This document shows positions 12,901 to 24,654 of a DNA stretch of 64,000 bases, one piece after another. The translations under genes were made by a program, and so were the position numbers. The stretch spans positions 28,234,628 through 28,298,627 of the forward strand of contig NC_088305.1 in the NCBI RefSeq assembly GCF_032854445.1. Direction: 5' to 3'. The notes under the pieces are model-generated. The model did not search any database. It was not told where the DNA came from and was given only the letters and a program-made list of their open reading frames with translations. How positions within the stretch are numbered: the first letter of the stretch is position 1; each line of letters starts with the position of its first letter. The stretch is from Liolophura sinensis. Its lineage: Eukaryota > Mollusca > Polyplacophora > Chitonida > Chitonidae.

Positions 12901-14694
12901 TATATACATCTGAAAGTGGCTCTGGATAGAAGAAATTCAGGGCATCTAGCTAGGTAACAATGCAGCTGAGCCTGAAGAAACTGGATTTCAACCTGCAAAC
13001 TAAGTTGCCTTATTAGTCAATGCAAGTGAGTGCTTTGGGTTTAACGTCGTACTTAACCATTTTTCAGTCACACGACGACAAAGGAGTCCTTAGAGTACAT
13101 GTACGTGTAATGTGCCTCCTTGTTGCAGGACGGATTTGCAGCACTCTTTTTATCAAGTGCTGCTTCACACAGACGACTTGCCAAAGGCAAGTAAGCCGCC
13201 CCACCCGAGCCATGATCCTGATACGAGTCAACCAGTGGTTGCACTATCCCCTTAATGCTGAACCCTTTTGAGGTCTTAGGTGTGACCTGACCCGGGACTG
13301 ACCCTGAATCGACCACTCCCGAAGCGGACGCCCTACCAACTGCGCCATCGGGGCCGGTTGTTGGTTCAGGAGAGAAGCCATTAAGTCAGTGAGAGTCCTG
13401 TCACAGGTCTGATGACTAATGACCATTTGTCACACTTCACCTGGGCCCTCACTAGCCTAGCACAGTATTCTGTCTTGGGTCTATCAGTACTACATTTAGC
13501 CCTCCATGGGGTCGCCGGTTCAAATCCAGCCCCTGCCTTCTCACCTCTGCCACCAGGTTAAACTCTGTAAGGATGGAGGCCTGCCTCTCGTCCCTGTCAA
13601 CCTTGATCAGTTCCGTGGGGTCAACCTGTAGCTCTTCAAGAGGAGCACTGGGTGGCTGTAAATGCTGGGATATGCCCGTAGATCCTGGCAGGGGGAAGCG
13701 CTTGTCCTTAGTGGCCAAGGGTCCCAAGGAGGAATCTGGCCAAATGAAGTTCTGGTCTGAAGAAGAGATCAATGTCTTTAATAACACATGAAACAACTTA
13801 TATTGTTATTCCATATTATGCAGTTTAGGATGTAGAAAAGTAGAACATCAACAAATATTCAAAGCCTAGTATTGGGGCTAAAAATGGCTTTTAAAGATAC
13901 GTGACAGGGTACAGTAATACGCAGATTATGCTTTTATGGGAAATGAAGACAGTTATGCCAAAAAAAAAGACAAAATTGTTTTCATTTTTGAGGCAAATTT
14001 TATAATATCTGTGAATAACGGTCACATACCTGAATTGCGATTGGTTGGATCCTCTATAAACTGACCCTCTGAGGGATGATGGCTTCTAAAGGAAGAAAAC
14101 ACCCGCGTCTGTTTAATTGCTGTCCGCAGGCAAGGGAGGTATGCCACAAGTCGCCTGTTCTGAGACAGCACCTTTATCAGAGAAAAAAAGAAGAGACAAA
14201 TAAATATTTATACATATCTATTCATAAAGTTACCGTTTAACTTAAAGCTCAGAATCAAAGCTGCCTGAGTGGCACTAGAAATGAAAGATTCTGGGTAACA
14301 GTATCTGAACTTTTCACAATGTAAAATTTACAGCGTATCTAATCCCATGCCTGTCTACATAGCGCACATCCAATCCATGGTGACCTTCTATCCCTTTTGA
14401 AATAAACAGTCATACCAAAATTTGGAGAGGGTTTTTCTTTATTAAATTTGTTCAAGAATGTGGCTAACAACAGTGGTAACACTAATTAACAAGTACATGC
14501 ATTTCATAATAGATAAATGAACATAACAAAAAACATTATCCCCCTTAATGTGCACACTTTTTCAGAAAAGTATGAAATGACAATTATCTGAGTTTCTTTA
14601 ATCTGTAACCAGTAAGGTGACCAATCTACATCTAAGTGCACTGTTAGAGATTTCCATATTGACTGGTTGTCATTACCTTATATGTGCCTGACAT
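9992..14694 (-). CDS. MMADHC: Cobalamin trafficking protein CblD (MMADHC), seven coding exons
   Basis: Coding exons in transcript order: 14694-14677, 14171-14030, 13756-13545, 12593-12521, 12111-11975, 10961-10875, 10192-9992. Sum 870 nt, 289 residues (human about 296), with every junction in phase. CblD works with MMACHC to route cobalamin to cytosolic methionine synthase and mitochondrial methylmalonyl-CoA mutase. The N-terminus '[19 protein letters not shown]' matches the human start and is basic, as for a mitochondrial leader. The conserved C-terminal domain includes '[20 protein letters not shown]', '[12 protein letters not shown]', '[17 protein letters not shown]' and '[16 protein letters not shown]'. 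The Cys pair at 252-253 includes the position (Cys261 in human) known to contact cobalamin. The first coding exon has an acceptor at 14737/14738, so a non-coding 5' exon must lie upstream; I could not place it. Confidence 0.95.
10275..10317 (-). mobile_element. Fragment of a second SINE family
   Basis: 'GGGGTTTAACGTCAAACTGA' and 'AATTTTTCAGCG' match the 3' end of the element at 13029-13357. It lies in the last MMADHC intron. Confidence 0.55.
10372..10605 (+). mobile_element. tRNA-derived SINE, near full length
   Basis: It runs from 'GGTTAGCACGCTAACGCAGC' through the B-box-like 'GTGAGTTCAAGTCC' to the tail 'TTGAGTACGGCGTACAACA', followed by 'AAATAAATAAATA'. The extreme 5' head is missing. It lies in the last MMADHC intron, head-to-head across about 15 bases with the next, inverted copy. 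Confidence 0.85.
10619..10830 (-). mobile_element. tRNA-derived SINE, inverted diverged copy
   Basis: The plus strand reads as the reverse complement of the family: 'TTCACCTTTAAGACGGTGGT', 'GGCAGGTTGCTGACAGG', then a head remnant 'CTGGGTCACTGTGCTGC'. With the preceding copy it makes an imperfect inverted repeat in an intron. Confidence 0.75.
11797..11912 (+). mobile_element. SINE 3'-half fragment
   Basis: 'GCCAGCAACCTGCGGACGGT', 'CCACCCACCATAATGCC' and 'TTGAGTACGGCATAAAAC' match the 3' half of the family. It lies in the MMADHC intron just downstream of exon 12111-11975. Confidence 0.75.
12668..12745 (-). mobile_element. SINE tail fragment
   Basis: 'TTTTGCGCCATACTTATGAA' and 'GCAGCCAGCATTATGGTGAG' are the reverse complement of the SINE tail, diverged. 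It is intronic in MMADHC. Confidence 0.55.
13029..13357 (-). mobile_element. Second tRNA-derived SINE family, near full length
   Basis: On the minus strand it starts with a tRNA-like head 'CCGATGGCGCAGTTGGTAGG' (A-box-like) and 'GCGTCCGCTTCGGGAG'. It ends with a conserved body whose plus-strand form is 'TTTGGGTTTAACGTCGTACT' and 'CAGTCACACGACGAC'. I recall closely similar elements as widespread in molluscs; a repeat-library search would settle the name. It is intronic in MMADHC. A tRNA-like fragment with B-box 'GGTTCAAATCC' follows at about 13440-13535. Confidence 0.75.
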
Positions 14695-15700
14695 CTTTGG
14701 AGGGATTTGCCTGTTCCCCCGAGATAAAAACTGATCTCTGGAAAGTAACACAGTCATTAGTTCTTCATTTAAAAATCATGGTCCATTTTCAAATGTCATA
14801 AAAACATATTTAAAAGGATAAGGATGTAATATGTGTGCAACACAAAGTTAAAATGGCAAGCCTATTAAGATTTGGGAATGTCTTTCCACTTTTACCCATG
14901 TATGTGTGAAGTGGTTAACCTTAGACAGCTATAAATTATTTATTTGTTTGATGTTTTTCACCTTAGTGTCAGTTGGTAGGTGGAGGAAACTGTGGAAAAC
15001 ACTGCCCTCTTACCAGTGTTGCCACATACCTGACAATCCTCCTGGCACAGACCTTAGCTGAACTTAGTAGCAGTAGTGCTTATCAATCTGCATCAAAGTG
15101 ACACCTTTGAGAGTCGAGTCAACTCTGAGTCTGACTGGTCTCACCCCAAATACAGACACATTTCCAGTGGAAATCTTAAAGATTTAACAAGGATGTGGCA
15201 AAAAGAATCAGTTTAGGCGTTATCAGTAATAATGACTATCTGAATGTCCATCTGAATATCCCTACAGGTGTTGTAATTGTGTGTTTTGAGTACACCATGA
15301 GTCTCATATTTATCTCATTACATAAGGTGTGAGGCAAAGAAGTCACGCATTAGTCACGCTCAAAGGCCTTTCTACTTGTAAACAGTAAATAATTAGTTCT
15401 AATATAATATCTACTAAAACTGAAACCTTTTATTGTCTGACAAAAGGGCTATATCCAAGACTAGAAATTACCCACTGACAAAATGTCAAGTAAGAAACAG
15501 TAATGAGGTTCTATGCGCTGTTAGGAAAATACCCAGTGCTTTGGGAATGAATCACCAATGTATCATTAGTACACCTTAGTCCGAGACTGCCTAATGACGG
15601 AACAAAATCTGGCAAAACCTAATGGCAGATCAATCTCAGACTTGTATACAACATCAAATTCATTAGGCTAATGCAAGGAAAGCTCTTTAGACAATAGTGT

Positions 15701-16317
15701 AATGAATTAGACCTTGTATGCTAATGATACAATGTCTAGCAGAGGCCCCTTCCCAAAACACTGGATATTTTCCAGCAGGCACTTAGAACCTCCGCAGTAT
15801 TTCCTATCTGACATTTTCTCAATAGGCCATCTTTAACTAAAAGGGATTGCACTATTATAGGACAACAATTACGAACCACTGTATTGAGCAAGTCTAGTCC
15901 ACAACCCAGCAAAAACATAGAGACAGCCAAGTTAGCACACGCTAACCTTTGAGTTCATCAGTGTGGTGCAAAGAGGACTATTCTCTACTGGATTTTTCGT
16001 TCTTCAAGCACAACAGACGATTTTTAGAAAAGCCATCAGCTTGGCAGAAAAGTCTCCTCTATGGAGAATACACAGCAAAACATCAAGAAAGCAAACATGG
16101 CTGCCTGTTAAAATATGCCAGTTTTCAGCATATAAGCCAATTTTGGCCCAATAAAAGTGTGATCCCCATTTCTAAAGGATTGTTGATTGAGAAAATGAGA
16201 AGAAGATAGGGAATGCCATGGAGGTTCTAAGTGTGGATAGGAAAATATCCAGTCTTTTCTGAAGAGCTGTCTCCTGGAATGTGTAGGCTATCATTAGCAT
16301 ACAATGTCTAATTCATT
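15701..16317. mobile_element. Foldback / MITE-like element with long terminal inverted repeats
   Basis: The left arm (15701 to about 15850) and right arm (about 16165-16317) are reverse complements. The left edge 'AATGAATTAGACCTTGTATG' pairs with the complement of 'ATACAATGTCTAATTCATT' at the right edge. Inner matches include 'CTGGATATTTTCC' and 'CACTTAGAACCTCC'. A third related arm, in the orientation of the right arm, lies at about 15500-15680, suggesting nesting. No transposase frame is present, so it would be non-autonomous. It sits between MMADHC and C2orf69. Confidence 0.65.
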
Positions 16318-17100
16318 AATTTATTTAATCTGGGTCAGCGAGGCCCACATGCACAGCAGCGGTTCACCTTACTGTGAAATTTAGAATGGAACGGTTGCCG
16401 AAGATAACCCACCTTTTTTACTTCAAACTTAATTTGACATTTCGCACAAATTGTGAGGTCCATAATTTTTGCACAAGATCATAGCTAAGACCCTATGCTA
16501 GATTTATTATAGCCATGAAGGCCTCCATGGCACACAGGTCTCGGCCACTGCTTTTGTCTTTTATCTGAACGGTACTCGTTCAATATTAAAGACAATTGGC
16601 CTGGATCTTTGTTGAGTACTAAATTAACGCTGTTGTGTCGAGAGTCCAACGCTAGGCCAGCGTAAGAAAAGAAGTTGGAACTTGGTGTCTTTTGGGGCTG
16701 GATAGAGTGACAATAATTTATTGAACACTGCTCGTCACAAACATCTGATAACGGGATCAGCTACTAACAAAAGCAACAACTTTGTCTTTAATTATCTTGT
16801 CCAAAATCCACGGCAACATCGGCATTACCGAGACACCACGCGTCGACAATGTTGTTGTTGTAGCACGTAAATTCAACGCGTAATGTCCACAAGGTCATCA
16901 AATTTTGTTTCAAAGAGCCAGAATTTTCACTTGACAAAGTAAGCTAGACTCGTTTCTTTAAAGTAAATGGATTTGACTAACACAATTTCCTGGTCACAAT
17001 TCGATAAACACACCTTTCAAGGGATATTTCCAGGAAATATCAACGTCATTCGTCCTCCAAATATTATATTCCAAGCTGCGGTTGTGTACACTTGTTTCAA

Positions 17101-17108
17101 TGACGTCA
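17101..17108. promoter_or_regulatory. Perfect cAMP-response element (CRE) palindrome
   Basis: TGACGTCA followed by CG, 100 bases upstream of the first possible start codon of C2orf69 and upstream of minus-strand MMADHC. ATF/CREB-type sites are common in housekeeping promoters. Activity here is inference from position. Confidence 0.5.
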
Positions 17109-17207
17109 CGCGAATATGTGTAAGCAAGAGACCATGCGGGAAATAAACTTCGCGATGAGAAGGTGACAATGTTTTTAATGATTCCTTGATGATATATCTC
17201 AGAGAAT

Positions 17208-20200
17208 GTGATAGAACAGAACCTGGGATCGCCCATGAAAGCATTTCGTGCTTCCTTCTGGCGACAACTTACCATTCTGGCAAACATGGCTAGCGTGTCT
17301 GCGGGTGGGAAAGAGTGTCTCGTTTCGGAGTCGTTGCAGAAATCGGTGTCAACCTCCGCCGGCAGCGAAACGACAAACAATGCAGAAAATCCGAAGTGCC
17401 TTCGGCTGAATTCTGTTATCGGTGACGGGGATAAGGAAAACGACCTGTTATTTTGTGGGAACCTGGCAACTGGGAAGGAACATGTTGTGTATTTCGGAGG
17501 TGATGTGCAGGTATGGAAAACTGATGTGGAGTTAAATAAGACATACCACGGTCATTGCACGACCAGTATTGAGATAGCTAGACAACTCTGTCCCCGATTC
17601 ATGACCTATATATATCATGTATGATAATGTCGAGTCACGTTATCATGTACTTTGTAGGCCACCTATTTTAATGTGCCAATCTCGGTCGTAATCTGGAAAT
17701 TTACTCAGCTGTGTCCGACGTTAAATACCAGGCATACACACACATACATGTAGGCCTAAGGTACATACTAAATTGTGTCTGACGTTAAATCCCAAGCATA
17801 CATACACATACATGTAGGCATAAGGTACATGCTAAACTGTGTCTGACGTTAAATACCAAGCATACATACACATAAGCACACATACTAAACTGTGTCCAGT
17901 GTTAAATCCCAAGCATACATACACATACATGTAGGCCTACAGTACATACTACATACACGTACATGTAGGCCTACAGTACATACTACATACATGTAGGCCT
18001 ACAGTACATACTACATACACGTACATGTAGGCCTACAGTACATACTACATACATGTAGGCCTAAGGTACATACTTAACTGTGTCCGATGTTAAATCCCAA
18101 GCATACATACACATACATGTAGGCCTACAGTACATACTACATACACATACATGTAGGCCTACAGTACATACTACATACATGTAGGCCTAAGGTACATACT
18201 TAACTGTGTCCGATGTTAAATCCCAAGCATACATACACATACATGTAGGCCTACAGTACATACTACATACACATACATGTAGGCCTACAGTACATAATAC
18301 ATACACATACATGTAGGCCTACAGTACATACTACATACACATACATGTAGGCCTAAGGTACATACTAAACTGTGTCCAATGTTAAATCCCAAGCATACAT
18401 ACACATACATGTAGGCCTACAGTACATACTACATACACATACATGTAGGCCTAAGGTACATACTAAACTGTGTCCAATGTTAAATCCCAAGCAAACATAC
18501 ACATACATGTAGGCCTACAGTACATACTACATACACATACATGTAGGCCTAAGGTACATACTAAACTGTGTCCAATGTTAAATCCCAAGCATACATACAC
18601 ATACATGTAGGCCTACAGTACATACTACATACACATACATGTAGGCCTAAGGTACATACTAAACTGTGTCCAATGTTAAATCCCAAGCATACATACACAT
18701 ACATGTAGGCCTACAGTACATACTACATACACATACATGTAGGCCTACAGTACATACACATACATGTAGGCCTACGGTACATACTACATACACATACATG
18801 TAGGCCTACGGTACATACTACATACACATACATGTAGGCCTACGGTACATACTACATACACATACATGTAGGCCTACAGTACATACTACATACACGTACA
18901 TGTAGGCCTACGGTACATACTACATACACATACATGTAGGCCTACAGTACATACTACATACATGTAGGCCTAAGGTACATACTTAACTGTGTCCGATGTT
19001 AAATCCCAAGCATACTACTGTACAGTACATACTACATACATGTAGGCCTAAGGTAGGCCTAAGGTACATACTAAACTGTGTCCGACGTTAAATCCCAAGC
19101 ATACATACACATAAGCCTACATAGTAAACTGTGTGCGATGTTAAATCCCAAGCATACATACAAATAGGCCTACATACTAAACTGTGTCAAAGTTTTGTTT
19201 ATCTTTAGAGGAAAACATTAGTGTGTGTCATTGTACTAGGCGCTATATGCAGTTCATTGAACTGACGTATGTATATGTACACAGGAAAAAAATAATAAAA
19301 CGCCTTCTCAACTTTCTACATTCTGTTATATTCCAACTGCAGTTTCAGACTTTATGTTATTTTCAAGTATATTTATTGAAAATAGCTTGAAGTTTGAATA
19401 TCCACAAAGATCTAAAAAAAAAAAAAAAATTGGCATTTCACATAGCGTGACTGGTACCTTGCCCGTTACATTTAACACAAGGACGCATCGGAAGTGAATC
19501 TGCTGGGTCCTTTCCGATTTGTTTGCGTCAGAGACGCAGGACGCGTACCTATCCACATCACTGATATAGGCCTAGACATGATTACGGGACATCTAAGTAC
19601 TGTCCAACCTGCTGCATGGTGGGTGTACTCAATGATGGAATCACATTGATATCCGTGTGCTATCAGTGAGTGTCTGTCCATATTTCTGGAGGATAATTGG
19701 TTCCTATGGTGTGTTGTAGTGTGAAATGGCAGGTGCTCAGTGTCACAGTATAAAATGGAAGCTTTCTTTATTTAAATATGGTGTTGCCATTTGTCATTCA
19801 ATCTCTTTCTTCATTTGAATTAGATGCACTGGTCAGATTTATTGCAGTGACACAAGTGTTCGACGCAGAGAATGTAGTCGTCTTGGACGCACTGATATAC
19901 TCTTAGCATTTATACAGTAATTTTATTTTTACTTTTAGGCGTATTAAAACTGCCATAAGCTGCTTAACTTTGTCGCGCCCGTTTGACCTATCTCCCTTCA
20001 TCTTAAAGATTAAAATGTACGCAGTTATGGTTTACCTTATCAGAAAAGAGGTCAAATGTTTATCACTTCAAATAGACCTATCTTTCTGCCAAACCTTTTG
20101 ATTTAGGAAATGTCCTCACTGGTCTGGCATCCGAGGCACTTAGTACTTAAATCTCAAATAGTATTGTATTCGAATCCAACTCTTATGCAGGAAACACTTA

Positions 20201-21991
20201 AACCGATGACAGATCTCCCTCTTCGTCTTTCAGTCGCGTGGCTTCATTTAAGAAATTTGATGGTGAACATAAAGTCTGCCACTATATATACATAGAAAGA
20301 AATGATATAGGACATAGTTATCACAGAAAAATATGTAAGAAAATCTATAAAATGGTGAAAGCCGAGAAGATAAAGTTCAGCATGGGGAGGTATGGCTCTG
20401 ACGGACAATTCACTCCGAGTTGCCATGTTGTAGAAGCCCTTAAGAACTTGGCTGTCACCTCAAAAAACCTATTAGCTCTGGATTGTCAGTGTGGTTTCTT
20501 ATAGTGAACAGACAGATATCGATGCAATAAATTGGATTTTGCGGTTAGTTTAAGTCTTAAACTGATACATTTTGTACAACACATCTATGAGCAGGGAACT
20601 GAGAACGGCTGCCCGTGTCACAATGCGTACATGTTGGGCAGGATACTGCATTAACTTGTCAGGGTTTTGCTGGTAAGGAAACCACCTCGGGAGGTCATTG
20701 CTCGAAGAAAAATATTAGCAAAGTCAGATTTATTACGAAAATATCTCCCCAGAACCTGAGTGAAAGGGTCTGTTATGAATCAGAAGGTCCTGCTATATTC
20801 GGTAAATTCGCTTAAGTCGGTACAGCCAGCTAGGCCAAATGCTTAAACCCATGTATGACGAGGACGAGCAGGACCGCTTAAACACGGCTCTTGTGTCCAC
20901 GAACATCGCCCTGACCGAACGCCAAGCTAAAAGAAACATCGGCCCTTTGAACACGGAAGAGATCGAGCTGATACTCTTCGTTGGGTACCAGGCATTTTTG
21001 TTTGCATTTGTCATTGTCGCATTGTTTAGTACCGAGCTCTAAACAACTATAGCATGGCAAAATGGCCTCACCAAATGAGTGGCTAGGCACTGACGATTGC
21101 TTGTTATTTATTATGTTGATAAGGGGTGTAGAATTTTTTAAAAATATTCTTAAATACATGTATCCTTATGATGCGTTCCTCTCTTTTGTTCTTTTTCCTT
21201 TTTAGGACTTTCGAGAAAACATGCTCTCCCACAGAGATAACCATAGGCACGTGCGCTGGTGTTTGGAGGAAACCGCCACACTTTTGCACAGGCGGTTTCC
21301 TGAGGGAAATATCTGGGTTGTCAAACCATCAGCAATGTACCTCAAGACGTTGAGTGTATTTTGCAATTTTGTGGAAACCGACGGAATTGGGACGCCGACT
21401 TTCAGTGAAAATCACGGCGCAATGCAACATTTAATAGCTTTACTGTCCAATGGGATGCAGTTGATAAAGAAGTTGTCATCTGTTGATACGCGGCTAATGA
21501 CCTCGAAGGAAAACGAAGCAAACAAGGACGATGGTCAAGATGAAGTCGTGCGTTTTACAGCATCATTTGACAAAATTCAAGAAAGCCAGCCGGATTCTCT
21601 TCCAGTCAGATTGATAGGTTTCAGCAAAGGTTCAGTGGTCTTAAATCAGCTTCTACACGAGGTGCATTTGGTAGACAAGGAAGAACCGATCAAGAATGCA
21701 TTTTCAAGAGTCACTGCGTTTTATTGGCTCGACGGTGGCCACGCGGGGAATTTGAACACGTGGATCACTGACGTCAGCGTTCTGAAAAATTTAAGAAAAA
21801 TTAATGCGGACTTGCACGTGCATGTCACGCCCTATCAGATGGAAGACTCTATGCGGCCTTGGATTGCGAAAGAAGAAAAAAAGTTTGTTTCCAGGCTACG
21901 GTCTTTGGGTTTGAATGTCATTGAAACAAAACACTTTGAAGGCGAAGATAGATCGATTGAGATACATTTTCTAGTGTTGGAATCGTTTTGA
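17208..21991 (+). CDS. C2orf69: C2orf69-like mitochondrial alpha/beta-hydrolase-fold protein, two exons
   Basis: Exons 17208-17510 and 21206-21991 join in phase 0 (GT-AG): 1089 nt, 362 residues (human about 385). The splice rebuilds the family motif 'VVYFGGDVQ|DFRENM'. Family landmarks are 'RFPEGNIWVVKPSAMYL', 'LIGFSKGSVVLNQLL', 'FYWLDGGHAGNLNTWIT', 'HVHVTPYQMEDSMRPWI' and an acidic 'HFEGEDRSIEIHFLV' end. GFSKG (Ser about 241) is a GxSxG nucleophile elbow, and the 'DGGH' follows about 36 residues later. The N-terminus 'MKAFRASFWRQLTILANM' is basic and amphipathic, fitting a mitochondrial leader. The start could be 17208, 17235 or 17286, all in frame. Human C2orf69 is a mitochondrial protein linked to a severe infantile disease. 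AATAAA lies at 22316-22321. Confidence 0.93.
17720..19185. repeat. Minisatellite with nested 98-bp higher-order unit, in the C2orf69 intron
   Basis: The basic motif is 'ACATACATGTAGGCCTACAG' plus 'TACATACTACATAC'. A longer unit adds 'TGTGTCCAATGTTAAATCCC'. The 'TGTGTCC' anchors at 18371, 18469, 18567 and 18665 are exactly 98 bases apart. Flanking parts expand only the short motif or carry older variants ('TGTGTCTGACG'). The motif contains overlapping palindromes (ACATGT, AGGCCT). Confidence 0.9.
19190..21205. other. Rest of the C2orf69 intron, no gene seen
   Basis: It is AT-rich with an A-run near 19415. Several short open frames (for example 20238-20504) show no recognisable domain, and none has splice context linking it to either C2orf69 exon. 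Confidence 0.5.
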
Positions 21992-22165
21992 TAGTCATAC
22001 GGTCAATTTTTTCGTTGCATTTAAAGTGTTTTAGTAAATTGGATTACCTGAGCTTATTTGTTTGTTGTTTATTGTTGAGTATCCGTAAGATTCCCAGTGC
22101 ATACTACTTGGCAACAATAACCGGCCGCTACTGTCATAACGGACTTTTACACCAATGTGGTATGC

Positions 22166-22640
22166 ATATCTACAGGCCACGTACGGGAAAGGTAGTCAGT
22201 AACTTGTTAAGCGTAAATGGTTTGTCACGTGCTCTTTGGTTTCCTCCAGCAATAAAACTGATCACAATCGTATGTGAAAAATTCTTGAGTATCGTCATAT
22301 TACAACAATTGGAAAAATAAATGTCTGTAAAAAGTGTTCTGGATTTGTCCTTGCGTTTCCAAGGTACATAGATGTCAACCCACGACTCCCTAATGGTGTC
22401 CGAGTGCTTTTGGTTAGAGCGCCTTTCCATTTATATTCTCTGCTAATGACTGCGCTGGCCTAGTGGCCGAAGTGGTTAATGACCCAGGAACCTCTGACCA
22501 TTGGTGTGAGCCCGCTCCTGCTGCTTCCTCACCCGCCATTCGTTAAAGGTCTTGAAGCAACCTGTGCATGGTCATGATGGCTACCGTCGTCTGAGTGAAA
22601 TATCCTTGAACATGACGTAAAACACTAATCAGATAAATAT
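22166..22640 (+). mobile_element. Two degraded SINE copies in tandem
   Basis: The first (about 22166-22310) keeps 'TTCTTGAGTATCGTCATATT'. The second (about 22451-22640) keeps a head 'TGGCCTAGTGGCCGAAGTGG', 'ACCCAGGAACCTCTGACCA' and the tail 'GACGTAAAACACTAATCA'. The first overlaps the possible 3' UTR of C2orf69, and the AATAAA at 22316 lies at its end. Confidence 0.6.
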
Positions 22641-23705
22641 ATAAATCCATTAATCCCAATGAAGTCGTTCTGGCACCTATTACTTTTGTAATCGATTGTC
22701 TAGGTATTACATTGATTGGAGGTGAAAAGAAATAGGCCGAGTACTAGCCGCCTTGGTGTCTTCGGCATGGTGTTTTAGTGATTCAGCACTGCCTTAAAGC
22801 CACGTTGAACCCAAATCAAAGAAACAAACGCCCTTCCATTTCCTGGTTCAGTCATTAAGACGGCAGTGGACTAAGCGTCCCTAAGGCCTGGTACCGTTGC
22901 AGTACCTAAATGTGAAGACAACATTTTCACTAAACCTATTCTTCCTAAAAAGAATTTTCTCGTGAGACAAAAAAAAAACAGTAACCGGGGTACGTGTACG
23001 CTAACAATTTCACCAGTTTCGTGTGACCATAGCAGCTGATCCGACAGTTCAGCTATTTCTTACACTATATAAATAATACAGTTGTTAGTCCGTCAGTCTT
23101 GTAAGATATCTGAAAAACAAAATGTAATTAAAGACAAAGAAAACACTAAAACGAAGTATATATCAGATGAATGACCATTAAGCTCTGTCCTCGAAAATAC
23201 TTTGATTTTTTTTTTCCAGTCAAGGAAAATGGGTTTAAAACATTAAATTCTACGGTGATCTGTAATGCCCTCCAAGAATATGAGCTATACATCCATGTTT
23301 TTTGCTTGAGATAGGTCGTTTCAAGGTCGTTTCTGGTGGGTTCAGTCACAGTGTATATGCATTTTGAATGGTGAAAACTGGCAATCTTGGTGTTAAGAGG
23401 CAAAAACCTGGTGTGACGTCACTGGCCCCAACATGGATAATACGTCCACCATGCAAAGCTAAAAATGCATGTTACTAAGCTGAAAAAAAGTTTTAAAAAA
23501 ATAATAAATCCAACTATCATTAATATTTGTCTCTGAGCCAAGTCAAGACAAGCCAAGTTATGCCTATACACGCTGAACTGTTCACTTGGACGGGAGTGTT
23601 TTCTTTGCAAAGGAACGAAATTCCTGAGATCTTTACATATTATGTATTTCACACTGCCAATTGGCATATATTAAACAGTAGTGTTGTACTTCATCGCTGG
23701 AGTAA
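22641..23705. other. AT-rich intergenic region, no gene seen
   Basis: No open frame has recognisable content. Conserved sequence shared with the downstream duplicated unit begins near 23706. Confidence 0.5.
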
Positions 23706-23730
23706 AACGAAAGAAAAACATGATGCACAT

Positions 23731-23905
23731 TCAGATTAACAGTTCCTTACTACATTGAGTTATTTCAGATTAACAGTTCCTTACTATATTGAGTTATTTC
23801 AGATTAACAGTTCCTTACTACATTGAGTTATTTCAGATTAACAGTTCCTTACTACATTGAGTTATTTCAGATTAACAGTTCCTTACTACAATGAGTTATT
23901 TATTA
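23731..23905. repeat. 32-33-bp minisatellite, five copies
   Basis: The unit is 'CAGATTAACAGTTCCTTACT' plus 'ACATTGAGTTATTT'. Unit B has only one copy at the corresponding place (about 29745), so the expansion is specific to unit A. Confidence 0.85.
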
Positions 23906-24261
23906 TAAAGAATACATGGAACGCTTGCTTTTTATTTCTTAATATTAGTATATATTAATACTAACATATCAAGGTACAACAGAGCTTATCAGCTTTCTTC
24001 TTTAGGTGTAGAAAAGGCTTTAAACTGCAGTTCTCCTAAGACCACAGCGGTCAGACCAGAATTTCAGTAGCCTGCTGTGTTGACGTCAACGGTGATAGCT
24101 GTCAAAAAAACTTTGTTGAAGGGGTGATAGCTGTCAAAACAACTTTGTTGAGGGGAGAGCTCGAACTGGGGAGGCTAAGCTTTCCAGTATGTTCATCGAT
24201 GCGTTCTCAAAGCACTTGAAGGAAGTTACACACTTACTTTGTACAATAACAGGCCTATACA

Positions 24262-24425
24262 GATAATACCATGGTCGATATTAAACTTACATATAACAGT
24301 TTGTACCATGTCAAACTTACGTATAACACACTGTACGATATCAAACCTACATATAACCCTTTGTACCATATCAAACCTACGTATAACACTTTGTACGATA
24401 TCAAACTTACATATAACACTTAGCA
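24262..24425. repeat. 30-bp minisatellite, five copies
   Basis: The unit is 'ACCATATCAAACCTACGTAT' plus 'AACACTTTGT', with alternating ACGTAT/ACATAT variants. It keeps frames open on both strands, but the peptides look like repeat shadows. Unit B keeps only about one copy near 30358. Confidence 0.8.
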
Positions 24426-24654
24426 CCAAATATGTTATTTGTAATAAACATTTTTGTGACGCTCCTATGCTCGTTCCCCGGTAAATATATATGAGGCAGT
24501 TGTAAAGATTATGGTGCTCCGTTTTTTAGCCAGTGAGACTCTTTTCAAATGCTTATTGTGAAAAGCTGATTCTTCAATGAACTGATGTCACCTTATCACC
24601 TGACAACCAGAATTCCCAAATGTAATCTTAGAAACAAAACAAAACAATTAAAAT

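Noticed and set aside
13500-13535. Possible tRNA gene (B-box GGTTCAAATCC)
   Set aside because: No cloverleaf with a closing acceptor stem could be drawn; it adjoins a tRNA-derived SINE and looks like a fragment.
15949-16209. 86-codon plus frame
   Set aside because: It lies within the foldback element and crosses the start of its right arm; no domain.
16994-17380. 128-codon minus frame overlapping the C2orf69 first exon
   Set aside because: The opposite strand carries the conserved C2orf69 N-terminal exon with a matching donor; this frame has no recognisable content.
23731-23905. CRISPR-like array of short direct repeats
   Set aside because: Repeats are head-to-tail with no unique spacers, in an animal genome; it is a minisatellite.
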